From contig CAZNYF010000023.1 in the NCBI GenBank assembly GCA_964577195.1, positions 1 to 23,111 of the forward strand: 23,111 nt of DNA, in the 5' to 3' direction. Below the pieces are notes generated by a model that was not told the DNA's origin, did not search any database, and was given only the letters and a program-made list of their open reading frames with translations. Made by a program: the position numbers and the translations under genes. Source of the DNA: HyVt-560 sp964577195 (lineage in GTDB: Bacteria; Pseudomonadota; Gammaproteobacteria; UWMA-0217). This document shows positions 16,691-23,111 of this stretch, piece after piece; the stretch's first letter is position 1, and each line of letters begins with the position of its first letter.

Positions 16691-16731
16691 CCCTCGCCAA
16701 GACGCCAAGCAAGCTAAGGAAAAAGCGAGAT
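16691..16731. repeat. Short CGCCAAG-type intergenic repeat
   Basis: Directly after the giant gene, CGCCAAG occurs twice with an eight-base period (16695-16701, 16703-16709). CTCGC (16693-16697) and GCGAG (16725-16729) bracket the element. I recall similar CGCAAAGACGCAAAG-like sequences scattered between genes in many proteobacteria. Only one copy is visible here, so its dispersed nature is not shown. Confidence 0.4.
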
Positions 16732-16746
16732 ATGCATGAAAATGAA

Positions 16747-16765
16747 TTAGGAGAAACTCTCCTAA
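16747..16765. promoter_or_regulatory. Perfect palindrome upstream of the histidine kinase gene
   Basis: Eight-base arms TTAGGAGA and TCTCCTAA around AAC. No T run follows, so an intrinsic terminator is unlikely. A -10-like TAATAT lies at 16784-16789 without a -35 box. The palindrome centre (16756) would be near -40, the expected place for an activator. It could also be an RNA hairpin in the giant-gene transcript. Confidence 0.4.
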
Positions 16766-16804
16766 CGATAAATAAATTCACACTAATATTCTAGCCAAAT
16801 AACA

Positions 16805-19330
16805 TTGAACACTAAATTTCGCGTCACACTCGGACTATCCAGCATCCTTATCAGCTTGATAATGATGGCTCATTACGTTGGCATTATCCCGGATGAGCAA
16901 CTCCTGCTCCAAAGTTCCCGCGCATCACTGTCTGAGTCCATAGCTATCCACGCTACCGCTGTTGTACACACTGAAAGTTACGAACGGCTCACCCAGGACT
17001 TTAAATTTCTCTCTGAACGTAATACTGATCTGTTATCACTCGCGCTAAGACGTAGTGATGGAGAGTCACTTTCCTCATTCGGTAATCACTCTCAATTATG
17101 GGAAGCGCTGCCTGACGAATATTCTCTCGCCACACAAATTCAAGTCCCCATTTGGGATGGAGAAAAAAAATGGGGGGAGCTGGAATTACGTTTCAAATCC
17201 ACAACTAGTCAAGGTCTGATCAGCATATTTCAAAACCCAATGATTAAGATGGTGGTAGTGATTGGCCTCGGCAGTTTTGTACTTTTTTATTTTTATCTTG
17301 GAAAAGTTCTGCGTCTACTCGACCCATCCAATGCAGTACCTGGCAGAGTCCGATCAGCACTGGATACTTTGGCGGAAGGTTTATTGGTACTGGACAAAAA
17401 GGAACAAATTGTTCTCGCAAATCAAGCATTTTCTACAATGATGGAAAAAAATCCGCATGAGTTACTAGGGTATCGTGCAGGTGATTTACCCTGGAGAAAC
17501 ATGCAAGGCGAGAAGCTTGTAAAAACAGACCGACCCTGGACGAAGGCACTCACATCTGGTGAGGTGCAAAAAAACCAAATGCTACGGCTATACCTCACTG
17601 AAGCAAAATGGTTAACATTTAAAATTAACTGTTCCCCCGTCCTTGGTGACGGTAACAAACACGCGGGTGTGTTGGTCAGTTTTGATGATGTCACACAACT
17701 TGAAAATAAAGAAATAGAACTCCGTCATTCAAAAGAAGAAGCGGAGTCTGCAAACCAGGCGAAAAGCGAATTTCTCGCCAATATGAGCCATGAAATACGA
17801 ACCCCGATGAATGCCATATTGGGGTTCACTGAAATACTAAAACGTGGCTATGTTCAAAATGAACAAGACAGTCTTCGCTACTTGAATATCATTAATTCAA
17901 GTGGGAGAAACTTACTCGATTTAATTAACGATATTCTTGATTTATCAAAGATAGAAGCTGACCGAATCGATGTTGAATTAATGCCAACAGAACCGCATAA
18001 AGTCATTCATGAAACACTGCAGGTGCTACAGTTAAGAGCGGAAGAAAAAGGCATCAAGTTAAAGTTTAAAGCTAAAACTGCTCTGCCATCCAGTATCGAA
18101 ACAGATCCTACCAAGCTGCGTCAAATGATCTTTAATTTAGCTGGTAATGCGATTAAATTTACTGACGAAGGCTCAGTCACTATCGCATGCAGTTATATTC
18201 AACATCAATCAAAGCCCTTGTTTCAGATTGAAATTATTGATACTGGCATCGGTATGGAGTCAAGCAAACTAAATAATATTTTTGATCCGTTTGTTCAAGC
18301 AGATAGCAGTACAACCCGAAAATTTGGCGGCACCGGTCTTGGCTTGACGATCAGTAAAAAATTTGCTGAAGCGTTAGGTGGTGATATCACTGTAAAGAGT
18401 GGTATTGGAAAAGGCAGTAATTTCATCATCACCATTACAACTGGAATTTTAACTGACATCAAATTCCTTGATCCATCCGAAGTAGAAGAAAGTCATTCAA
18501 AGCTAAGCGAAACCAACACGGTTAGCTGGCAGTTCCCTGAGGCACGGGTTCTGGTTGTAGATGATGGTAGTGAAAATCGCGAACTGGTTAAATTTTTACT
18601 TGAAGATGCGGGACTCACAGTAGATGAAGCTGAGAATGGCAAAGTCGGCGTGGATAAGGCTAGCGCCACTCACTATGATGTGATCTTGATGGATGTGCAA
18701 ATGCCAGTCATGGATGGATTAACCGCCACTCGGACGATACGTAGCCGAGGGTTAAATGTACCCATTATAGCTCTGACCGCAAATGCCATGAAAGGCTTTG
18801 AGCAGAAGTGTCTAGATGCTGGCTATTCAAGCTATTTCTCTAAACCCATTAACGTCGATAAGTTTATGGATTTAATGGCTGGACTACTCAATGGAAAAAC
18901 CATTCAAAATCAATTAAAAATTAATCCAACGAAAGAACCACCTTTAGAAACCAGGAACGACCAACCAGATTTCGCTAAAGAAATAAAGCCGATGACGTCT
19001 CGACTCGAATCTAATCCAAAGTTTCACCAAACAATTAATCGTTTCGTCATTAAACTTAACCAACAAATTTCTATCATGGAAGAAACTATTGAGCAAAACA
19101 ATCTGGTAGAGCTCAGCTTATTGGCGCACTGGTTAAAAGGATCAGCCGGTACTGTTGGCTACGATGATTTTACAGAACCCGCAAAACTACTAGAAGAATA
19201 TGCCAAAGCAAGCAATCTTGATAAAGCCAGTGAAACACTGAAACAAATACACACAATGGCTCTGTCTATTGTTCCTCCAGGCGAATCGACTGAAAGCATT
19301 TCGTCGGATAAAACCCTATGTACAACCTGA
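16805..19330 (+). CDS. Membrane hybrid histidine kinase with PAS, receiver and Hpt domains
   Basis: An 841-residue multi-step phosphorelay kinase. Transmembrane helices lie at about residues 8-28 and 146-168 and bracket a periplasmic sensor of about 115 residues. A PAS domain (about 181-300) follows, then HisKA with FLANMSHEIRTPMN (phospho-accepting His329) and an ATPase domain with NLAGNAIKF, DTGIGM and FGGTGLGL. Next is a receiver with VLVVDD and Asp630 in ILMDVQMPVMDG, and a C-terminal Hpt domain with His775 in LAHWLKGSAGT. All catalytic residues are present, so the path His329-Asp630-His775 looks functional. The start is TTG 16805, because no ATG or GTG lies upstream in the open frame. 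It has no visible ribosome binding site, so initiation may be weak or leaderless. The response regulator gene follows after 82 bases and is the likely final acceptor. Confidence 0.92.
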   Translation: MNTKFRVTLGLSSILISLIMMAHYVGIIPDEQLLLQSSRASLSESIAIHATAVVHTESYERLTQDFKFLSERNTDLLSLALRRSDGESLSSFGNHSQLWEALPDEYSLATQIQVPIWDGEKKWGELELRFKSTTSQGLISIFQNPMIKMVVVIGLGSFVLFYFYLGKVLRLLDPSNAVPGRVRSALDTLAEGLLVLDKKEQIVLANQAFSTMMEKNPHELLGYRAGDLPWRNMQGEKLVKTDRPWTKALTSGEVQKNQMLRLYLTEAKWLTFKINCSPVLGDGNKHAGVLVSFDDVTQLENKEIELRHSKEEAESANQAKSEFLANMSHEIRTPMNAILGFTEILKRGYVQNEQDSLRYLNIINSSGRNLLDLINDILDLSKIEADRIDVELMPTEPHKVIHETLQVLQLRAEEKGIKLKFKAKTALPSSIETDPTKLRQMIFNLAGNAIKFTDEGSVTIACSYIQHQSKPLFQIEIIDTGIGMESSKLNNIFDPFVQADSSTTRKFGGTGLGLTISKKFAEALGGDITVKSGIGKGSNFIITITTGILTDIKFLDPSEVEESHSKLSETNTVSWQFPEARVLVVDDGSENRELVKFLLEDAGLTVDEAENGKVGVDKASATHYDVILMDVQMPVMDGLTATRTIRSRGLNVPIIALTANAMKGFEQKCLDAGYSSYFSKPINVDKFMDLMAGLLNGKTIQNQLKINPTKEPPLETRNDQPDFAKEIKPMTSRLESNPKFHQTINRFVIKLNQQISIMEETIEQNNLVELSLLAHWLKGSAGTVGYDDFTEPAKLLEEYAKASNLDKASETLKQIHTMALSIVPPGESTESISSDKTLCTT

Positions 19331-19412
19331 ACGTTTTTTATTTCTAGTCATTACTGACGATAGAAGACTCGAAGAATAACAAGAAAAATCAATAAAATTA
19401 TGGAAGATAATA

Positions 19413-21248
19413 ATGGATAGTCCGCAAAAAAACTTAGTCAATGCGACAATTATGATGATCGATGACGAAGAGATCACTATGGACATTGTTCAGGCTTATC
19501 TGGAAGAAGACGGTTATTCAAATTTCGTCAAGGAAGTAAATTCTAGTCAAGCGATGCTTACACTTGAAAAAGTCAACCCAGACACACTATTTTTGGATCT
19601 TGTTATGCCTGAAAAATCAGGCTTTGAGATCCTTGCCGAGATTCGTCAACACCCAAAATTTAAACATTTACCCGTAATTATTCTCACATCTTCAACTGAC
19701 ACCGAAGATAAACTTAAAGCACTGGAGCTAGGGGCTACCGACCTTCTCGCCAAGCCCGTTGATCAAAGTGAGCTGAGATTGCGTCTACGTAATACCTTGG
19801 GTTCTAAAGCCTATGTCGATCAACTTGTTTTCTATAATTCAGTTACTAATTTACCGAATAAGCACTTATTCAAAGAGCACCTGAACTGGGTATTTGATAA
19901 AGCAATACGACACGAAGAGGCGATTGCTTTATTGAGCATAGCATTGGATAACCTGGGTGAGATTAATGCTGCGATGGGACAAAGTTCAGGTGACGAGGTA
20001 CTGCGTGAAATTGCCAACCGTATTGAACGGGTAACCAGGCAAAGCGATTTCCTCAGTTCATCAATAGAAAAAGAAAAGGCCGCACACAGTGTTTATCATA
20101 CTGAAGGCAACATCTTTTCATTGGTCCTAGATCGTATCGAATTAGCACAAGATGCAGCGACGGTTGCTACACGGATTATGAATGCCTTCAAAGAGCCGAT
20201 GACGATTGGTGATTTAGAAGTCTATATTACGCTCAGCATTGGTATTGCCACCTACCCTTCCGAAGGCAACGATAGTGCAACGTTGATGCAGCTGGCAGAC
20301 AACGCCAGAAATTTCATTAAAAAGCGGGGAGGCAATGCATTTCAATTTTCATCCAAAGCCATCAATGGTATGTATGAAAGAAAAATGAGTATGGAAAGCA
20401 TGCTTCGTAGCGCCTTGAAAAACGATGAATTCGTGCTGCACTATCAACCCAAGGTCAATGTTAGAACTGGACAAATTCAAGGTGTTGAAGCGTTGCTACG
20501 CTGGAATAATGGTAGTAATGGGATTATTTCTCCTGTTGATTTTATTCCTCTGGCAGAGGAAACCGGATTAATAGTTCCTATTGGTGAATGGATACTCAAC
20601 GAAGCTTGTAGACAATTGACGGACTGGAGGAATAAAGCGGCACTTCCGTTAACCATGAACATCAATCTTTCTACCGTACAATTTAATGACGATAATTTAT
20701 TAGCTATTCTGAACAAAGCCATTGCTGAACACAAAACCCCACCAAAATTACTCACACTTGAGATCACCGAAAGTCTTCTCATGAACGATATTGATCATAA
20801 AATCAGTATTATGCGAAAAATCAGGGACATGGGCTTAAAAATCTCTATTGATGACTTTGGGACGGGGTATTCATCATTGAGTTATCTGACAAAACTACCG
20901 GTTAATGAATTAAAAATTGATCGTTCATTCATCATTAACACCCCTCACATGTCAGATAGCAACGCAATTGTTCAAACGGTTATTTTCCTAGCTAAAAAAC
21001 TAGGTCTAAAAACCATTGCGGAGGGTGTAGAAACAAATCCGCAGCTACAATTTCTCAATACAATTGAATGTGATGAATATCAGGGTTTTTTGTTTAGCCG
21101 TCCATTACCTGCAGAGAGCTTTTATCAGGTATTCCTTAAAAAATATGCACGAACTGGAAAGCCTCACGTCCTCTCACAGGCACCTCGCGAGACTACCGTA
21201 ATAGCCAACCAAACACAGGTTGTCGGCATTCATCAGGAGATCGTCTGA
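19413..21248 (+). CDS. Response regulator with degenerate GGDEF and intact EAL domains
   Basis: 611 residues. An N-terminal receiver (about 12-130) has MMIDDEE, phospho-accepting Asp62 in LFLDLVMPEKSG and the lysine in LLAKPVD. A GGDEF-like domain follows (about 140-315). Its signature is EGNIF at 231-235 instead of GGDEF, and the first metal-site aspartate is replaced by Ala, so diguanylate cyclase activity is unlikely. The EAL domain (about 330-580) keeps EALLRW (Glu359), the EITES glutamate, DDFGTG (Asp480, Asp481) and AEGVET. It should hydrolyse cyclic di-GMP. GGAAG lies six bases before the ATG. As the only separate receiver protein beside the hybrid kinase, it is probably its target: phosphorylation would set cyclic-di-GMP levels near the giant surface proteins. 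The last 35 residues have no family match. Confidence 0.92.
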   Translation: MDSPQKNLVNATIMMIDDEEITMDIVQAYLEEDGYSNFVKEVNSSQAMLTLEKVNPDTLFLDLVMPEKSGFEILAEIRQHPKFKHLPVIILTSSTDTEDKLKALELGATDLLAKPVDQSELRLRLRNTLGSKAYVDQLVFYNSVTNLPNKHLFKEHLNWVFDKAIRHEEAIALLSIALDNLGEINAAMGQSSGDEVLREIANRIERVTRQSDFLSSSIEKEKAAHSVYHTEGNIFSLVLDRIELAQDAATVATRIMNAFKEPMTIGDLEVYITLSIGIATYPSEGNDSATLMQLADNARNFIKKRGGNAFQFSSKAINGMYERKMSMESMLRSALKNDEFVLHYQPKVNVRTGQIQGVEALLRWNNGSNGIISPVDFIPLAEETGLIVPIGEWILNEACRQLTDWRNKAALPLTMNINLSTVQFNDDNLLAILNKAIAEHKTPPKLLTLEITESLLMNDIDHKISIMRKIRDMGLKISIDDFGTGYSSLSYLTKLPVNELKIDRSFIINTPHMSDSNAIVQTVIFLAKKLGLKTIAEGVETNPQLQFLNTIECDEYQGFLFSRPLPAESFYQVFLKKYARTGKPHVLSQAPRETTVIANQTQVVGIHQEIV

Positions 21249-21454
21249 AAGCGGCTGGTTTTGAACGACTATGTTCGCATCTCGCCCGTAATCAGCTTGC
21301 AGCAAAAGGCGTAGACCATAAACTATGGCGGCATAGAGTTTCGACAATAAATGGAATAGATCGACAAATAATAATAAGGGCTGTTGGTAAAACAATGGCT
21401 CAGGTCAAAGGAGTATTGACAAATGAACTGGACGCTAAAATTTTATGTGGATAA
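21245..21454 (+). CDS. Small coding-like frame with probable CTG start
   Basis: A 69-residue frame with no ATG, GTG or TTG before its first 49 codons. The CTG at 21245 overlaps the TGA of the response regulator (CTGA, like the common ATGA coupling). AGGAG lies five bases upstream, an ideal ribosome binding site that otherwise has no gene. The predicted protein is basic and looks protein-like: LKAAGFERLCSHLARNQLAA, then GVDHKLWRHRVSTING and DRQIIIRAVGKTM. I do not recognise the family. The stop overlaps the following exported protein by 32 bases. Alternatively it is a C-terminal extension of the response regulator lost by a frameshift, or a chance open frame. Confidence 0.45.
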   Translation: MKAAGFERLCSHLARNQLAAKGVDHKLWRHRVSTINGIDRQIIIRAVGKTMAQVKGVLTNELDAKILCG

Positions 21455-21535
21455 ATTGCTTTGCTTTGCCTTGGTGATTTTCTACAGCCCCCTCTCAGCA
21501 GCCCCCCTGCCCTGCATTATTGAACCGACAGAAAA
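21423..21535 (+). CDS. Start of an exported protein, possibly an HlyD/RND periplasmic adaptor, cut by assembly gap
   Basis: The ATG at 21423 has AAAGGAG nine bases upstream. About 37 residues are readable before the N run. Residues 1-28 form a signal peptide with a charged start and the hydrophobic LLCFALVIFYSPLSAA. The mature start PLPCIIEPTE resembles the N-terminus of periplasmic adaptor subunits (HlyD/RND type), which often begin with a Cys-x-IEP-like stretch before their first beta-strand. With so little sequence this is a suggestion only. An adaptor here would fit export of the giant proteins. Nothing can be said about its end. Confidence 0.5.
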
Positions 21536-21635
21536 NNNNNNNNNNNNNNNNNNNNNNNNNNNNNNNNNNNNNNNNNNNNNNNNNNNNNNNNNNNNNNNNN
21601 NNNNNNNNNNNNNNNNNNNNNNNNNNNNNNNNNNN
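21536..21635. other. Assembly gap of 100 N
   Basis: Exactly 100 undetermined bases, the conventional placeholder for a gap of unknown length. The order of the genes on either side is from scaffolding and the amount of missing sequence is not known. The rest of the adaptor-like gene, and possibly more genes, fall here. Confidence 0.97.
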
Positions 21636-21639
21636 CAGC

Positions 21640-23111
21640 ATGGGCAAAAAGACTATTAAAGATCGACGTCCAGTGTTCGAGGAAGTCGAGCCACGGATTT
21701 TATATTCAGCAGATTTTATTCCTGCGACACTCTCAGACCCATTGGATGCCGCAGGCTTACCTGCAGAAATTCGTGTCCTCGAAACCCAAGCCGATAGTAA
21801 AGACAATTCAGTCATTGAATATGACGACATATTGGTTGTTTTCGATGATGCGGTGAGTGACGACACCAAAGCAATCACCCATGAGTTAGTGATTGTCGAT
21901 ACCGCCACGCCGGACTATCAAACACTCATTGATGACATTCTGGAACAAGCCCCAGACGATAAACAATTCGAAGTCGTGTTACTCGATCAATCCCGCGACG
22001 GTATTGCCCAACTCTCGGAAATTTTATCAAACTACTCTAACCTGGACGCAGTTCATCTCATCTCTCATGGTAGCGATGGCTCGATTTCGCTGGGCAATAC
22101 AACTCTCGATAGCAACATCCTGAAAAATCAGACCGAGGCCATAAAAAAGTGGGGTAGCGCATTCTCCGCAGAGGGCGACTTCCTGCTTTACGGCTGTAAT
22201 CTTGCGTCCACTGAAAATGGTCAAACACTGGTAAATTCTATCGCCAGTTTAACGGGCGCTGATGTTGCCGCATCCGATGACCTCACCGGCAGTGAAAGGC
22301 TTGGAGGCGACTGGGATCTGGAATATCAAACCGGCGCAATAGAAGTAGCAGCCATCATTAATCCTGACTTGCAACTCAGCTGGGCGAGGGTTCTTAACAC
22401 AGCTCCTGTTGCCAATGCAGATTCGATTGATTTCAACACCGAAGTCACCGCACTCAATCCAGTTGGCTATTGGCATTTGGGTGAATCAGCAGGTGCCACT
22501 GCAGCAGACAGCAGTACAACTAATAACAGTGGTACTTACAACGGCACCACCTTAAATCAGCCCGGAGCGCTGGCAGGTGACAGCGATACATCAGTCAATT
22601 TCAATGGCACCACAGATTATATTGAGATCGCTCACGATCCCGCTTACCTGCTGGACGATGGCACAGTTCTAGCGTGGTTCAAAACAGATTCTCTCGGTTC
22701 TATTCAAACCCTTTTCTCAAAGGACTCCAGTGGCTTTGATACCGGCGGACATCTCAACATTGAAATTCTGGCAGATGGAACAATTGGCGTACGCCACCAA
22801 AGCACCTCTGCAAACTACACCACAGTCTCAACGCAAACGGTCACCATTGGCGAATGGCATTTACTTGGTTATACCTTTGGTGCCGAAGGCACATCTCTTT
22901 ACCTGAATGGTGAGCTGATAGCATCGAACAGCTATACCGGTGGATTGGGAGCAACCTCGGGCGGAGTGGGCAACTTCGAACCCATCACCATCGGAGCAGG
23001 ACAAACTGGGAGTGGTAATCTGGTTGCAACACCCCTTAGCCGTTTCTTTACGGGACAAATTGACGAAGTTGCTATTTTGGGTAGCCAACTCAGCGCTGCC
23101 GAGATGAAGGC
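21640..23111 (+). CDS. Second giant LEPR/DUF4347 protein with LamG-like domain, 3' end outside window
   Basis: Open from ATG 21640 to the window edge, 490 residues. It is a paralogue of the first giant protein: the first 300 residues share RRPVFEEVEPRILYSADF, IPATLSDPL, LVIVDTATPDYQ, LLDQSRDGIAQLSEIL and DWDLEYQ. The LEPR-XLL-like motif is at about 14-24 and DUF4347 at about 85-250, with SHG His143 and YGC Cys186 kept. A linker follows (TAPVANADS). From about 265 a concanavalin/LamG-type domain takes over (PVGYWHLGES, SVNFNGTTDYIEI, GTVLAWFKTD, WHLLGYTF, FTGQIDEVAIL), a fold that often binds sugars. The first giant protein has a beta-helix at this place, so the two share the N-terminal module but differ in cargo. 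The upstream ribosome binding site is lost in the N run, but the start matches the paralogue. Confidence 0.88.
   Translation, partial: MGKKTIKDRRPVFEEVEPRILYSADFIPATLSDPLDAAGLPAEIRVLETQADSKDNSVIEYDDILVVFDDAVSDDTKAITHELVIVDTATPDYQTLIDDILEQAPDDKQFEVVLLDQSRDGIAQLSEILSNYSNLDAVHLISHGSDGSISLGNTTLDSNILKNQTEAIKKWGSAFSAEGDFLLYGCNLASTENGQTLVNSIASLTGADVAASDDLTGSERLGGDWDLEYQTGAIEVAAIINPDLQLSWARVLNTAPVANADSIDFNTEVTALNPVGYWHLGESAGATAADSSTTNNSGTYNGTTLNQPGALAGDSDTSVNFNGTTDYIEIAHDPAYLLDDGTVLAWFKTDSLGSIQTLFSKDSSGFDTGGHLNIEILADGTIGVRHQSTSANYTTVSTQTVTIGEWHLLGYTFGAEGTSLYLNGELIASNSYTGGLGATSGGVGNFEPITIGAGQTGSGNLVATPLSRFFTGQIDEVAILGSQLSAAEMK

Overview
The window looks like a piece of a gammaproteobacterial chromosome from a draft assembly. 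AmpD, Rep and YrfG-type proteins resemble their enterobacterial counterparts, base composition is moderate, and a run of exactly 100 N at 21536-21635 marks a scaffold join. I cannot name the genus. The sequence suggests a free-living, probably aquatic species with very large repeat-rich surface proteins.

Positions 1-8820 are mostly housekeeping genes. On the minus strand are a secreted protein built of short IPAKY-type repeats (cut by the window edge) and ampD. Divergent from ampD run rep, a Crp/Fnr-type regulator one base downstream, and a small DUF2892 membrane protein preceded by a near-perfect CRP-like palindrome. A strong terminator for this group lies inside the 3' end of the convergent yrfG-like nucleotidase gene. 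That gene is translationally coupled to a metallophosphoesterase gene upstream of it. Then come a small lipoprotein, an unrecognised 152-residue protein, and a glutamine-dependent asparagine synthase on the minus strand.

Positions 9028-23111 form an accessory locus, all on the plus strand. A protein of about 2,460 residues has an N-terminal LEPR-XLL-like motif, a DUF4347 domain, a beta-helix, and about a dozen cadherin, PKD and tandem-95 type repeats. It ends in a coiled coil and a membrane hairpin. Next are a hybrid histidine kinase with receiver and Hpt domains, and a response regulator with a degenerate GGDEF domain and an intact EAL domain. A small frame that seems to start at CTG follows, then the start of an exported protein that may be a periplasmic adaptor, cut by the gap. 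After the gap a second LEPR/DUF4347 giant protein begins, carrying a LamG-like domain, and runs off the window.

My reading is that this is a giant surface-protein locus wired to a phosphorelay and cyclic-di-GMP breakdown. The order on either side of the N gap is not certain. The most unusual points are the apparently lost start codon of the first giant protein, the CTG-start frame, a possible His-Cys dyad in both DUF4347 domains, and an A-B higher-order repeat in the first giant protein.
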